Shown here: positions 14,180 through 27,700 of the stretch, piece after piece | How positions within the stretch are numbered: position 1 is the first letter of the stretch | Layout: each line of letters begins with the position of its first letter | Source of the DNA: Temnopleurus reevesii | Lineage: Eukaryota; Echinodermata; Echinoidea; Temnopleuroida; Temnopleuridae | Length of the DNA: 64,000 nt | Direction: 5' to 3' | Assembly: GCA_036244855.1 (NCBI GenBank) | Contig: BQKZ01000764.1 | Coordinates: 45,040-109,039, forward strand | Program-made: the position numbers and the translations under genes | The notes under the pieces: generated by a model | Database searches by the model: none | Seen by the model: only the letters and a program-made list of their open reading frames with translations | What the model was told of the DNA's origin: nothing

Positions 14180-15365
14180 CAATGGCTGTGATAGTTTTCA
14201 TTCATTGCCACATTTTTATTATTTTCGAGAACCCCTGTAGATATGTGGGGAAAGTAAACTTGGAATGTTTTTGAAGGGTTCGTTTTTTGGTTCAGGCTTC
14301 TTTTAAAGTTCATGGCCTCAATGAATGTCATCAAACTATATAACAACAACAACAACAACAATGGTATCTCCAATAGTTTTTCATTCATTCCCACATTTAT
14401 TCTTCTCGAGAACCAATGTAGATAAGTGGGAAAGTAAACCTTGCATTAGTTTGAAGGGTTCATTTTTGGCTCAGGTTTCTGAAAAAGTTCATTGCCTTTA
14501 ATATCGGATGTCATCAAACTTAAAATAATGATAATGATATCTCCAATAATTTTTCATTCATTTCCACATTTAGTATTTTTGACAACCCCTGTAGATATGT
14601 TGGAATGTAAATTTGGCATGTGTTTGCAAGGTTTCATTTTTGGCACAAGTTTATTTCAAAGTTCATTGCCTCATTGGATGTCATCAAACTACAAATAATA
14701 ATAAACATATCTACAATAGTTTTTCATTCAATTCCACATTTTTTTTCTTTTCTAGAACCCCTGTTGATACATGTATGTGGGAAAGTAAATTTTGAATGCG
14801 TTTGAAGGGTTTATTGTTGGCACAAGTTTCTTTCAAAGTTCATTACCTTATTAGATGTAGATATAATAATGATATTCCCAATGGTTTTGTATCCATTTTC
14901 ATAATTTTTGTTTGTATAACTACTGCATATTTATGGGAAAATGAACTGGGAATGTGTTTGAAAGCCTCCATTTTTTGGCACAGGTTTCTTAAAAAGTTCA
15001 TTGCCTTTATTGGATGTCATCAAACTACAAATGATAATGCTATCTCGAGCAGTTTTTATTCATTTCCACATTGATTCCTTTCCAGAAAGCCTCTTAAATC
15101 TGCTGGAAAATAGATGTGGATTGCCTCTAAATACTACCATTATTGGGGCACAGGTTTCTGAAAAAGTCCATTGCATTTGCGGGTGTCATCAAACTACATA
15201 TGATAACAATGATTTCTTCAACAGTTATCATTCATTTCCACATTATTTTTCAAACAACCTCTCGATATCTATGGGAAAAGGATTTGGGAATGTGTTTGAA
15301 GGTTTTCAGATATAGACACATGGAACTTTCTGATTGCCTGTAGGTCAGATGACAACATACTACAT
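14180..15365. repeat. Seven-copy tandem array, ~172-bp unit
   Basis: The anchor ggatgtcatcaaact or a variant recurs near 14324, 14506, 14676, 14853 (weak), 15012, 15182 and 15345 (weak). Units also share cattcatttccacattt, aacccctgtagatatgtggg, gtgtttgaagggttca and ttggcacaggtttc. Divergence is moderate. Confidence 0.9.
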
Positions 15366-17852
15366 TGTAAACCGATAACATCTCCCTGATATAACTTTGC
15401 AAACATTCAAACGTGCATGTAATATTCACTTGCAAACATGTGATGTACATAGACATCTCTTCCTGCACATACAGAACACATGTAGTCAGCCATCTGTTAA
15501 AGTATGGTTGTAAAATCTTTACAATTTCCATCTTTTATCAAATTTTTGGACTTCAGTGAACTGTATAATTTTTTTGTGACTTTATCGCATTGTAATATCT
15601 CACTGCCTTTCACGATGTTTGATGAGCCGGTTGCAGATCATTGAATTCATGCTGTTTATCCTAGAAATGAGAGATACAAAATGAATACTTATTGTATAAT
15701 GGGATAATCATAAAGTCAGGTTGCACTGTCTGGTTTTGGAACTACATGTACTGTAGTTAAAGGTATAGATCAGTTTTTGGGGGAGATAGTGCTACAGATA
15801 TTTAATTAATTTATAAGTTGCACATAGATATTTAAATAATACAATAACCTTAAATTTTCGCTGGGGTGTTATTTTCCCTAATTCTGCGATTGTGACTATG
15901 AATTTGATAAAATTTCCACCAGCTGTATTGCCCATGGACTACACAATGATCTCTCGAAACATGAAAAAAATAAAACATGCTCATTTGTAAATAGTGCGCT
16001 CGGGTGTCTCCTCTTCTCACATCAATTTCTTAATCCTGACCGTTAGCCATGAAAATAAGAAGGAAAATAGCTTTACAGCTTGAGCCATCATATTACTACA
16101 TAAATGATGTAAATAATAATGAAGGAAAATGATTAGAACATGCACAATATTGCTACGTCTCCATATTAGCTTACATTGGTCATTCAAAGTAGAATACAAA
16201 GTCATTGAGGTGAAAACCTGCATCCCCAGAAATACAATGTATGATAGGAGGTACTTTTATTGGAAATGGTTGTTTCCATACATATTCATGAAAATCTTTG
16301 TAGAAATATGATGCTTTTCCTGAATGCTCTTTATAGGAATGCATTTCTTTCTTTGTTTCTGATCCTGTGGAGTGGGGGCTCCTCAAACTGCCACTTTCTG
16401 CCTTGAATCCTGCTGTGATTATGGAGTACAGAGAGTGTGTCACAATGCATGAGGTCAGGAGAAAGCTTCCTGCACTTACCACAATGCAGAAGAGAGTTGA
16501 TGGGACTCATCGCATGTGGAAATTAGTAATTTCTGAATCATGTTTATGAATTGATTTTTTATTTCATTGCCGTGCACACTACCCATTCTCCCAAGTGAGC
16601 AAACTAGGTAAACCGTAGTCCAGTTGAGGACTGTGTGTTCTGATAGCACCCACCTGTGCATATTCTCGTAATACACTGAACACACAGGGACTGCATAGCA
16701 CTCAACCACAGAGTACTTACTCTGATTGCATTGCAAATTGCTGTTCATTTCAGCATGATTGCTATGCAAAAGATGTATTGTTTGGCAACTTTGTCACACA
16801 TCATTCCAGAAAAGTGTTGACAATGTTTCCTCAATGTCTAAAAGTGTGAATCAAAAATGAAAAGCAAAATTATTCACTGGTCATTTTTTTGTCAAGGGGT
16901 TGGATTGGCAAGGAATATAAAAAGTTCTTGATGCAACATTGATAGATAGTGATTTATTCAGACATTAAGGGCTCTTACTCTGAAAACAGGTTGTCAGGGG
17001 AAAACCCAATTTAGGATATATCCAATTTGAAGAGACTGCTTATCGTCAGGTGATACATTCTCGTCTCCAGTCGAGCCAATGATTTACGTTATTAGATTCC
17101 CTCTATTACAGGATTGAATTATTGAAGATTTTTACAATTCTAATCTTGCTTTACAGTGATTCACACTTGATTGAGTATTAAAGGAGCAGGTTGTATTTTA
17201 AGTCATACATGAACAAAGTATTTACTAGTTAACATTATATGTTTGACTTTTAATAGCCACAAATAAACAAGTATACAAGAAATACAGTTTCTGTTACAGT
17301 AAATATTTAAACAAAAATTCTCAACGCAGTGAATGTTTCAATTTTTGAAATTTAGCTTATGAATTATTGTAAAAAAGATACCAATAATTGAATATATATT
17401 GTGGAATTAAAGTGAAGGAGTTGTATGATATTTTTCCTCCTTGGCCGTTCTGTGGTCTATGTGGATATGTCTAGCTGCAGAGCAGTATGTATATTTAACA
17501 CAATCTGCACATAAATGTACTCTTGCCATGTAAATGATCATGAGTTTATTATCATAATTGAGCCGTCATGGATAGAGAAGCTTTCTAACAGATTCAGTTT
17601 CAAATCATAGGGTAGGGCTTACTTCTTGTATCTCACCCAGGGAAGAAATACGAATGAGAGAGGCATCCATTTTCCACAGATTGTGTTGAGTTCATGTAAT
17701 GCAATTTTATTTTCTGTAATAACTAATCCTCGCACTTGATATCATTAATTATCTGATTGAAAGATACCCTTTTGATTTAGTGTGAGATTTGTTAAATGTT
17801 CAAAGAAATGTTCAAAGAAATAATTTATCTCCAATTCTTTCCCATCTTTTAG
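15366..17852. other. Non-coding sequence before the HOOK exon array
   Basis: No gene is recognised. 16730-16886 is related to 55564-55705. From about 17796 the sequence atgttcaaagaaat repeats itself and appears to be the intron end that was copied with each HOOK exon copy. Confidence 0.6.
16730..16886. repeat. Dispersed repeat, member 1 (pair with 55564-55705)
   Basis: Both stretches share, in order, gcaaattgct or gcaatttgct, ttcagcatgatt or tttagcatgatt, atgcaaaagatg, and a final aaaattattc-ctgg. They are otherwise ~70% alike by eye. This suggests an unnamed interspersed family. Confidence 0.6.
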
Positions 17853-17996
17853 GAGATGCTTGACCAATTGATCATGATGAAGCTACCCAATATCTTGACC
17901 ATTGCCAAAGAGCCGCTGATCGAAGAGTCTATGAGGGAGGTCCAGAAGGTGCTTCTCTTGATGCCAAAGTGTGTTGTCCAATGTTCTGAGAAATAA
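17853..17996 (+). pseudogene. Truncated HOOK exon copy 1
   Basis: It follows acceptor atctttt-ag and reads [20 protein letters not shown] to LLLMPKCVVQCSEK, then stops at TAA. The second half of the exon and the donor are missing. It is the first of five copies spaced about 176 bp apart. Sequence after the stop is related to the intron end preceding the next copy. Confidence 0.85.
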
Positions 17997-18028
17997 TCCT
18001 TTATTTTCTTGATCTTGTCGTCTTTTAG

Positions 18029-18163
18029 GAGATGCTTGACCAATTGATCATAATGAATCTGCCCAACATCTTGACCATTGTCAAAACTAAAGAGCCATTG
18101 ACTAAAGAGGCTTTTAGGGAGGTCCAGAAAGTACCTCTCTTAATGCTAGGTTGCACTGTCTAA
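18029..18163 (+). pseudogene. Truncated HOOK exon copy 2
   Basis: Acceptor tcttttag is kept. It carries a 6-bp insertion after ILTIVK and further substitutions, and it stops soon after the LLMLGC-like stretch. It lies 176 bp after copy 1. No donor is present. Confidence 0.82.
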
Positions 18164-18210
18164 TGTTCAAGGAAATATTTGTCGATTATTCTTTCTCATG
18201 GTCTGTCAAA

Positions 18211-18306
18211 GATGCTTGACCATTGCCAAAGAGCCGCTAACCGAAGATCATTGAGGGAGGTGCAGGAGATGCTTCCCTTGATGCTAGGTTGCAATTTCCA
18301 GTGGAC
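18211..18306 (+). pseudogene. Truncated and internally deleted HOOK exon copy 3
   Basis: It shares gatgcttgac with the other copies, then lacks about 35 bp and resumes at the IAKEPL part. A further base loss shifts the frame. There is no convincing acceptor. It is the most decayed of the five. Confidence 0.8.
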
Positions 18307-18352
18307 AGTGAAATAATTTGTCTTCTTTTTTTCTCTCTTATAATTCTTTCAG

Positions 18353-18498
18353 GAGATGCTTGACCGACTGATCGTGATGGAGCTACCCAATATCTTGACC
18401 ATTGCTAAAGAGCCGCTGATCGAAGAGTCTTTGAGGGAGGTACAGAAGGTGCTTCTCTGGTTGCAGAATTGTGCTGTCAGTGTTCTCAGAAATAATCC
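18353..18498 (+). pseudogene. Truncated HOOK exon copy 4
   Basis: A strong acceptor (tctttcag) precedes an open [24 protein letters not shown] peptide up to QKVLLWLQNCAVSV. The frame then runs on into sequence shared with the intron end before copy 5, without a donor at the homologous point. It lies 175 bp before the intact exon. Confidence 0.85.
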
Positions 18499-18527
18499 TT
18501 TATTTTCTTGTTCTTATCATCTTGTAG

Positions 18528-18740
18528 GAGATGCTTGACCAACTGATCGTGATGAAGCTACCCAACATTTTGACCATTGCCAAAGAGCCGCTGACCGAAG
18601 AGTCTTTGAGGGAGGTCCAGAAGGTGCTTCTCTTGATGCTTGGGTGTGCTGTCCAGTGCGAACAGAAGGAACTCTTCATCGAAAGAATCAAGTTATTGGA
18701 TCTGGATGTGCAGCAGGAGATTGTTCTTCACATTCAGGAG
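18528..18740 (+). CDS. CCDC88: HOOK-domain exon (whole copy, fifth of a tandem array)
   Basis: This exon has 71 codons and is phase 0 at both ends, with acceptor cttgtag and donor gtaggt. The peptide holds [23 protein letters not shown] and [10 protein letters not shown] and ends LHIQE. These match the second part of the HOOK domain in Girdin/DAPLE, which in HOOK-family proteins serves as the N-terminal adaptor module. It is the only one of five tandem copies that runs through to the conserved C-terminal half and a donor. It joins in frame to 23172. Confidence 0.93.
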
Positions 18741-21700
18741 GTAGGTTTGCTATTAGTGGTGTATTACCAAGATGTTCTTAAGATTTAAAGCCCCCTCACA
18801 ACCATGCGAATTGAGGCAGACAACGGTTAACGAATTGGAAAAATACAGGAGATTTTACCTGCAGGACGAAGGCAAGTTTTCAACTCAACAAAGTACCTTC
18901 TCTAGAACAAGAAGACGAGTTTCACAAACTTGCATTCACCGTGCATGTAAAGCTTCTGTATTTTTTCCAATTCGTCAGCCTTTATCTGTCTCAATTCGCA
19001 TAGGTTTGATGGGGCTTTTAGAATGACTTTATCAATGATTGGAATGTTAATATTAGTTATAATCAGATGACACGTCATTCAACAGTGCAAGAATTGATCA
19101 CGAGTCGTTCTCAATGCATTGGTGAAAAGACAGTCAGAAGTTTTGCAAGCATTTGACTCTTCAAGTATGTCTTCATGAGTTAAAGACATTGTACAACATT
19201 GCTTTTGTGTAAAAAAATCTCAAATGCCAGATCTTAAATACTACCTAAGTGCTTGATAATGAGCATAAACTATTAAGGCTGTGAAAATAGTCGGCTAAAA
19301 AATCAACGTTATGTTCAAAAAAAAAAAATCAAAATTATTACTTTAAAGGCACACTGTGTATGCAGACACAAGATAGGATTACCATTCTTTCTCTATTCTC
19401 TGACTTATCTATTCATCAGTATAAACCTTTGCATACATATACAATACACATTTCTAAATTGAATATCCATAGCCGAGAGGTGAATCTTCAACGGCTGTGC
19501 AAAACACGACACTGCTTTGCTGGGATACCGGTACAAGGCTGTGAAAAAAACACATGGCGTTTACACCAAATTATTTGTCACTCAGGAGAGGAAATTAGCT
19601 CTAGCATACTGCAGGAAAAGGGTGGAGGAAAGGACAGATTTCCAGTCAGTGGGGTTATGACAAACGTGCATAATGTGGCTGCATTTGCCAAGTCTGGCGG
19701 GATAGTCCCAATCCAGGCAGTTTATTTTATGTCGCAAACTAGTGTTATACATCTTGAATTATGACAAACGCACATAATGTGTCTGCATTTGAAAAGTCTG
19801 GGGGATAGTCCCAATCCAGGCAGTTTATTTCGTGTCGCAAGCTAGTGTTATCCATCTTGAATTATGACAAACACGCATAATGTGGCTGCGTTTACGGAGT
19901 CTGAGGGAATAGTCCCAATCCAGGCAGTTTATTTCATGTCGCAAGCTAGTGTTATACATCTTGAATTATGACAAACGCGCATAATGTGGCTGCGTTTGCC
20001 AAGTCTGGGGAATAGTCCCAATCCAGGCAGTTTATTTCGTGTCGCAAGCTAGTGTTATACATCTTGAATTATGACAAACGCACATAATGTGGCTGCGTTT
20101 ACCGAGTCTGGAGGAATAGTCCCAATCCAGGCAGTTTATTTTATGTTGCAAACTAGTGATACATCTTGAATTATGACAAACGCACATAATGTGGCTGCGT
20201 TTACCGAGTCTGGGGGATAGTCCCAATCCAGGCAGTTTATTTTGTGTCGCATGCTACTGTTATGGGTAAATACATCTGGAGTGAAAGTCTATTTACTCTC
20301 CGACAGTACATTGTAGCTGCCCTTTACTCTGCTATAGACTTCCTTCCAGATACAGATACACTCACTATTATGTATGTGGGCAACTCCACAAAAGTGTCTT
20401 GTCCGTTACGCCTTTTTCTTGACAACTATTCATTGAATGCATTGACATTCGTTATGGATGAAATAGGTGAAAAAAATATATGGATGAAATCTGTTACACA
20501 CACATTGAATTTTAATGAATTTTAATGAAAAGTTATCAGGAAATTGGCGTAACAGACACAACACTTCAGTGGAATGGACCATGTGGTATTGACAACCTAC
20601 CATTTTCATAATGTAGTCAAATTTATTCATGTTTGCCCTAGATTGAAGTATGTATTCAGGTTTAATCAAACAACGATGATACAAAAGTCATAATGCAAAT
20701 TGTTGACATAAGCATTGCTTGGTAGGACAGACAAATTATAAGAAGACAAATATTAGACAAATATAAATATAAGACAAAGAAGGCTCTACCTAGCAACAAG
20801 TAAATCTTGTGATATTATTAGTTCTCTCTATTTGAATATGAGTATTTGTCATCATTTGAACAACATTTCCTCATTGAACATTTGACAAAGATGTTAGGAA
20901 TTTAAGTTTTCATGTAATTCTCTCACATTAGTTTGGATGAGCTTGCATTGACACATTCGGTAAATGATTCATTTCCCTATTTGCTCTCATTTGTAAGCGC
21001 CCGCCCTCAAAGAATTTTTAGCATTTTAAAGCACAACTTATCCAAACATCGCCTTTTAAATGGAAATTTTAGATTTGGTCAGGAGATGAAATGACCTTTC
21101 TCAGTTTCCGTGTCCTCCTAGAAATGTTTGTTCAGTATGTTGTTTCCTATTTCAACGCGTTCCATGAAATGCACCAAGATATATTGAGCCATTCAAATTT
21201 ATCAATTATAATTATGTGTTACATAATTTAGGTCAGCGAGNGGGGGGGGGGGGGCATGGGTGCAATTATATAATGAGAGAGATCAATCATTGATGCGATA
21301 ATGAACAAGATTAGATTTTAGCACCAGCAAACCCAAAGGCAAGTCTATGCATGCAGAGTAGTTTATTCCCATGAATGCGGATGGTATCCATATTTAGGAT
21401 ATATTATGCATGCGATTACAAGATTTTACAATATCATTTAGAAATTCAATGGGGAATAGATAATTAATGAGGGATTGATGAGTACTTTGTACAGAATTAG
21501 ATTTAAGCACCTACAATGACAGGTATAGGAGAGGTTTTATGGATATGTTAGGCATACATTCCCTTATAAAAAGATGAACTGGTGGTTTCCATGTTTGGGA
21601 TGTGTCTTTACACCATTTTACAACAAATGAGAGATTGATCATTGATGAGTTGATGCCCAAGATTAGATTTTAGTACCTGCAAACCCCATTTTAGCAAACC

Positions 21701-24700
21701 CGAAGCTAACATCTGTGGCTGTAGACTAGTCTATTCCCATGAATTATGATGGCATCTATATTTGGGATATATTATGCATGCCATTACAAGATTTTACGAC
21801 ACCATTTAGAAATTCAATGGGGGAATGGGAATAGATAATGAGAGATTGATCATTGATCAGTTGATGTACAGAATTAGATTTTGGCACCTGCAATGACAGG
21901 TATAGAAGAGGTTTTATGTTAAAGGCAAACTTTCAGTGGGTTCCATGTTTGGGCTGTCTTTACATCATTTTACAACGACATTTAGAATTAAAAGGGAAGA
22001 AGGGGATGCCATTATATAATGAGAGATTGATCATTGACGAGTTGATGTATAGGATTATATTTCAACACCTGTAATAAGAGTGAGTGGAAGAGAGGAGGTG
22101 TTTTATGAAAAGCATACATTCCCTTGAATAAAGATCAGTGGTTTCCATGTTTGGGAGATGTTTTTACAAATTAGAATGGACTTGAACACAATTATATAAT
22201 GAGAGAGAGCGATCATTGATCAGTTCATGTACAAGATTAGATTTTAGCACCAGCAAACCTCATTTTAGCAAAGCCAAAGCAGAAAGTCTGTGCCTACAGA
22301 CTAGTCTATTCCCATGAATTGTGATGGCATCTATATTTGGGATACATTGTGCATGCCATTACAAGATTTTACGACACCATTTAGAAATTCAATGGGGAAT
22401 AGATAATGAGAGATAGATCATTGACGAGTTGATGTAAAGGATTAGATTTTAGCACCTGTAATTAGGAGATCGGTCGAATGAGGGATACAGTCATTACTCA
22501 ACATTATGCAATATTAATATGATTGATACATATGAATTGCATCCACATTTACCCAGTGATTGAATCGCTGATGAATGAGTCACAAGAGATATGCATTGGA
22601 ATTTATATATACTCTGAGGACTTGGTGGTTTGTTCAGAGTGTAGGAATTTAATATTTCAGATGATAAATAATTTAGATTTTAGAATGAAACATCTGCCAG
22701 ATGTGTGCTGTGTACAGTGTCTGTCATACACATACTGTACATGATGTATTGTTCTTTTCATTGAATGATTTATTTAAATTCTGCTAGCGTTTTAGATGTG
22801 ATATATGCATTCACATTTTACAAAAGAATTATATACATTTAAATGTATCTTATCTAGAGAGTTTGTGCTAAATTTTACAACATTAGAAGAAAAAAAACTA
22901 AATTAAAACAAGTCCATTTTGACTTTGAGCATTTTTCTCAGACCTTTACAACCTTGAAATAGGGTGCTGTTTTTTTTAAATGAAAATAATCATGGAATAA
23001 CCTTTGCTTGTAAATGATTCACCAATGTTCATGTAAAGGAACCATTTTTTTCCTTTACTAATCTGACATGATATAGACAAAAATTCCAATATTTGTTCCT
23101 TGCATCCATAAGAATTCATTTTTTTAGGAGTTAATTTCATAAATCTCTAAACTTCTTTACACTGCTTAAAGGTGACGGACAACTCCGAGAATGTCTTCAG
23201 TCTGGAACTGGGTGAGCTTAGTGATCTGGATCAGGCTCAGAAGGAGATCGTCTCGAAGAACATGATCAACCATCTGCGTAGGCTGGCATCAGAGAGAGAT
23301 GACTACTCAGAGGTGAGCTTTTAGAGTACTTCTACCAATTTCCTGCGAGCAGAAAAGACGAAGGACTGCAACAAATTGATTGATTTGATTGATTTTTTTT
23401 ATGCAACAAATATTCATCAAATAATATATACAGGTAAAATAATTGAGGAATCAGTGCATGGGAGGGGTTGGTCATACGCCATTGGCTTGAAATTAACGCC
23501 CCTGGAGAAAATAAGTTAGCCATTTTGACAAAATAAAACAAAACATGCTACATATTGTCCTTGCTCGCATGAAACGATGCCAACTTCATTCAAACATTCA
23601 CAATATTGTAATCACAAAAGAAAGTTTCAGGCGTGACTTTTGTTCAACATTTTTCCACATAATAATCAGGATGAAAATTTCTTTTGTGTCCATGTAGTCA
23701 AATATTGTGAATGCTTTAATGGAGGTTGCTTACTTTGTCCCAGGTCTTTTTAATTCTACCTTCTGCTTACAGTGATTGCAGCACAAATGCAAATTAGTGG
23801 GTGATTTCATGTTGTGAAATTTATTCAATTTTTCTGGTATTTTCTGTTATAACTATGAAATACAAGTGAGCTAAGATAAGTAATAATTTTGTGAAGCTAT
23901 TATCTTTTATCTATATGTCGACTGATTTGCTATTGAATGCTACTTTGCAACTTTCATGTTTCTATCGCAGCCCACATTTTGTTTATGAAAACCAGTGCTG
24001 TGAAATATACCAATTTGTCATATGCCATTGCAAGTCTAATAACTTTGAAACAGTCATCACCGTGGGCTTTAGTTTCTTCCTATGCATTAGCACCATGACC
24101 CAAATTCCACACGACCCATCTATTTTCGGTAAAAACATCGCGTTTAAAGTCGGGATTCATCTAATTTTTAGGGCTTACCAACATGGATGCAACAGTCATC
24201 AAATAGCACCTTTCCTGGTGGTAATCCCAGCCACCACATAGTCTATTTTGGGGATGAGCAAGTTTTTGCTGGGTTAGAAAGATGATACTGCTTCCATGGT
24301 GACTAAAGCATCCGCTCTTTTCCCCAAAGTAATGGGACTTATGGTCTGCTCACGCTATAAGATATATATTGATATCATTTGCTTTTATTTTTATGAGGAA
24401 TTTCGATATAGTGAAATTTCATACAACTCAAGCATGAATATTTTATAATCAATAGACAAAATGCATTCCATTTGTATAAAAGCAACAATTTTTTGTCGGC
24501 CGGTTGTTATGCCACCATCAATTGCAAAGCTTGCATGATATATTTAGATTGGTTGCTAATTTCTTAGCTGATCTGCCAGATCAATCGACTTGAACATTTT
24601 TACTTTTTATCAAATGTTGTCTTTTATTATAAAAAGCATTTTGAACAAAATCATTTTGAAAAAACAGATTTTTACAGCATTTAAACAATATTCACCCAAG

Positions 24701-27700
24701 GAACAATATGGATGATAGTCGGTGGGACTATTGATCTTTATCCTACTAACACATTTTATTGGTATAGAATGTATTTGTTAGTGTGAACACAGTTAAATAC
24801 AGCTATTCCTTCTTAGCTCTCTTTAGTCCCATGTATGATTCACAGCGTTAGTAGGCTATATACCAACTGGATCATAAGAGAATTGCCTTTCCTGTGGGAT
24901 GGAATCCCACTAGCAAATGTAAAACATGATTTCCTAATTGGTGATGGGACAGTTCAAGGATAGTATGGAATTAACTCTCAGTATGAACACAGCCCATGTG
25001 TCTTTAGTCCCATGTATGATTCATAGCGTTTGTATATATAGCAAATATATCATAAGAGAATTGCCTTTCCTGTGGGACAGAATCCCACTAGCCACTGTGA
25101 AACATGGTTTCCTAATTGGTGATGGCATAGTCCAAGGATGCCATACAGGAGCTAAAGACTTCAGCTCAACATCTTTAAAAGCCTGATGGTCATTGATGCT
25201 TTTAATGAGAGAAGGGGCTTTAAATACTTCGTAATGAGCAAATGCCAGGGCTCATTTAGGAGTGCCTCATGTAGATTTTTATACTGTGTGTTTGATTTAG
25301 CCCAACTGGTAGGGACTTGTCCCATTCTAGCCTCGGAGTATTTGATATGAAAGATTTTGTAAAAAATTTCGATTTTGCCTCAGCTGGAGCAGAGTATAGC
25401 CTTTTCCTTTAAGATCTATTTTTTAATTAGCCAGATTAACGATTGAGACTTTAGAAACACCTAGTGTACCATCCTTTTGACAAACACTTTTCTGAAGAAT
25501 TTACTATATTCTTGTAAGGAGTCAGAAATTAGTGAAACCTTTTAAATCACATTTAAATGAGACCCATTTTGCTCTGTACAATAAAACAAAGCTACTGATT
25601 GTGACTCGGGGCTATTGACAATTATGATATTAAAGATGATTCGGTGATTGCTTTGCTTTATATTCCATAATGCATTGTACTCAACAGTGCTCAACAAACA
25701 ACAAAAACATAAAAAAATCTACCATGTAGGTAGAAATTCAGGACTACATGTATATAGATCATTTATTTGTTTCAAAACAGGTTTTGCAAGTAGATCAGAA
25801 ATATTACATGTACACAAAACTCTTGCAGTATGGAAGCATATTTTAGCTATAGCAGCCCTATGACTAAGTCATTACATTAAAAAGGTTGTCTGAGATCTAA
25901 AGCCAAGAGTTTTCATGCAAGGGACAGACCGACGTGACGATCGCATCAGATGACTGTTTCTCTCCTCCATCCAGGAAATATGTCACAGGAATAATCTAAT
26001 ATCCGTTTCAGGATCTACTTTCAAAAGCATGCTCAAGTAGCCCCATTACTGCAGCGCTGACTGAAGTAGAATACCGACTACTGTTCTTCCAGTATAGATA
26101 ATGGGAAAGTGTATTACTGAATAATTTTTTTTATTGCAAATATCCTCATTATGATTAATTTAAAGGGAAAGACATGTATGATTTATTCCAAACTTGTAAT
26201 ATCTTATTGAATGTTATGATTTTTAATGGTAATTGTACGACATTCTATGGGAATTATTTTTCTTCACTCTTTTATAGCAGGGTCATCCCCCTTATGCCAT
26301 CTGAAATTATTGATGGCTTCCTTTATTTTATTATTGTTGTCATAATTACTATTTTTTGTAATTTATTTAGCCATCAATTTTTTTTTACAAGACTATGAAG
26401 GATTATGAAAGTTTTTTTCAGCAGGTAAGTTTGTCAGAGAATTTTCAGAATATCTATGTTAAAACATAGTTTTTAGCCATTTGCCCCCGGAAATAGAGAG
26501 ATATCTATTGATCGGATTGTAAAAATGTAGGCTTTTAAAACCTAAATCTACATTGTAAATGCAATTAATTGGTTAGGGCTGTAGTATTGATGATAATGAA
26601 ATAACCTACATACAACCATGACCTGTAGCCTCTATGCTCTATTTGAACAATTTTAGGTGTGCAAATATTTTTGTTTGATTTACACTTCTTTATTGAATTA
26701 GTTTTCATGGAAACTCATTGGAATTGAAGCCTATCTTTTTTCTATTGTCTTTTCAGATAAAATCTTGATGAAAAAAAAAATAAATTAAGATAGCAATTTT
26801 TATATGTTCTCACATAGAATGTTAGCTTAAATGAGTAATGAAAATCAGTTCCAATTGTTAGTTAGGTTTTCTTTTCTTCCTCGTGTAAAGTGATCAGGCA
26901 TAAATTCCTACACAGAAAGGAGCCCATCACAGGAGGGGCAGAATGATTTTGAAATGGAGGGGACATACATATGACACACACGTGCAAACAAACAGGTAAA
27001 AAATATTTGGTGCCTGAGCCCCTTGGCCCCCTGGTTCATCAGGCCCTGTATCAAGGTGTAAATCTGGCAGAGGAAACTCGCCTAGACAGCCAGGAAAAAA
27101 ATATAGTTCACGCTATGGACACTGCTACTTTTAATTGCTCAGGGATTGTGCCTGCGGAACTATAAACCTAGTACTTATTTGTCACAGAACTCATAAATCT
27201 CGATGGAAGCGTGCCCTTTAGAGACAAGTATACTTTAAATGCCTGGCTGCTGGGTTTTATCTCTTCACAGTGGTTTAGTATTGGTGATAAATAGTTTCTG
27301 GCAGACGGAAGATAAATAGTAAAATGTGTTATTCTTTCTGAAGCTTGACTGATGTAGAAATATGTTACACTACATGTATTATAGAGTAAAGTTGTTTTGC
27401 ATTCTGCTAATAGAGTGTTACAGAATATGTATACAAAAATATACAAAATCACAAAAGTTTAAAAAAAATTACGTTTTTGAAAAGGTATGCCAGGATTACT
27501 TAAAAAGTAAAAAAAAAATTGTATGAAAGTGACATTCAATATACAAAAACATGGTAGTCCTATCTGATACGACCTGTAGGTAATTCATCCAAGATTTAAA
27601 CAAAAATGAAAATGAAAGTTTATGAATAAAGTAGGAAATTAAGAAAGAAACAAACAAACAAATCATAGCACCAGTATAGCAAATAAACATATTTCAAATA

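Larger units (their letters stand above)
18741..23171 (+). other. Intron after the HOOK exon
   Basis: A 4.4-kb intron holding the elements at 18785, 19657, 20383 and 21260. The remainder (20580-21230 and 22470-23160) is AT-rich with nothing recognised. Confidence 0.75.

Noticed and set aside
1..17852. Search for the first HOOK-domain exons
   Set aside because: No peptide resembling the Girdin N-terminus (a tryptophan-containing first helix and the VDGVFLNQ-like block) was recognised. The exons may lie upstream or be too short to see by eye.
19657..20262. CRISPR-like regular spacing of repeats
   Set aside because: The whole unit is repeated with no unique spacers, and the genome is clearly eukaryotic.
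20244..20525. 93-codon open frame starting [12 protein letters not shown]
   Set aside because: It overlaps the 103-bp array end and an inverted-repeat element, and its composition is not gene-like.
21241..21241. Second haplotype-duplication junction
   Set aside because: No co-linear gene segment was seen on both sides. Only array units lie on the right.
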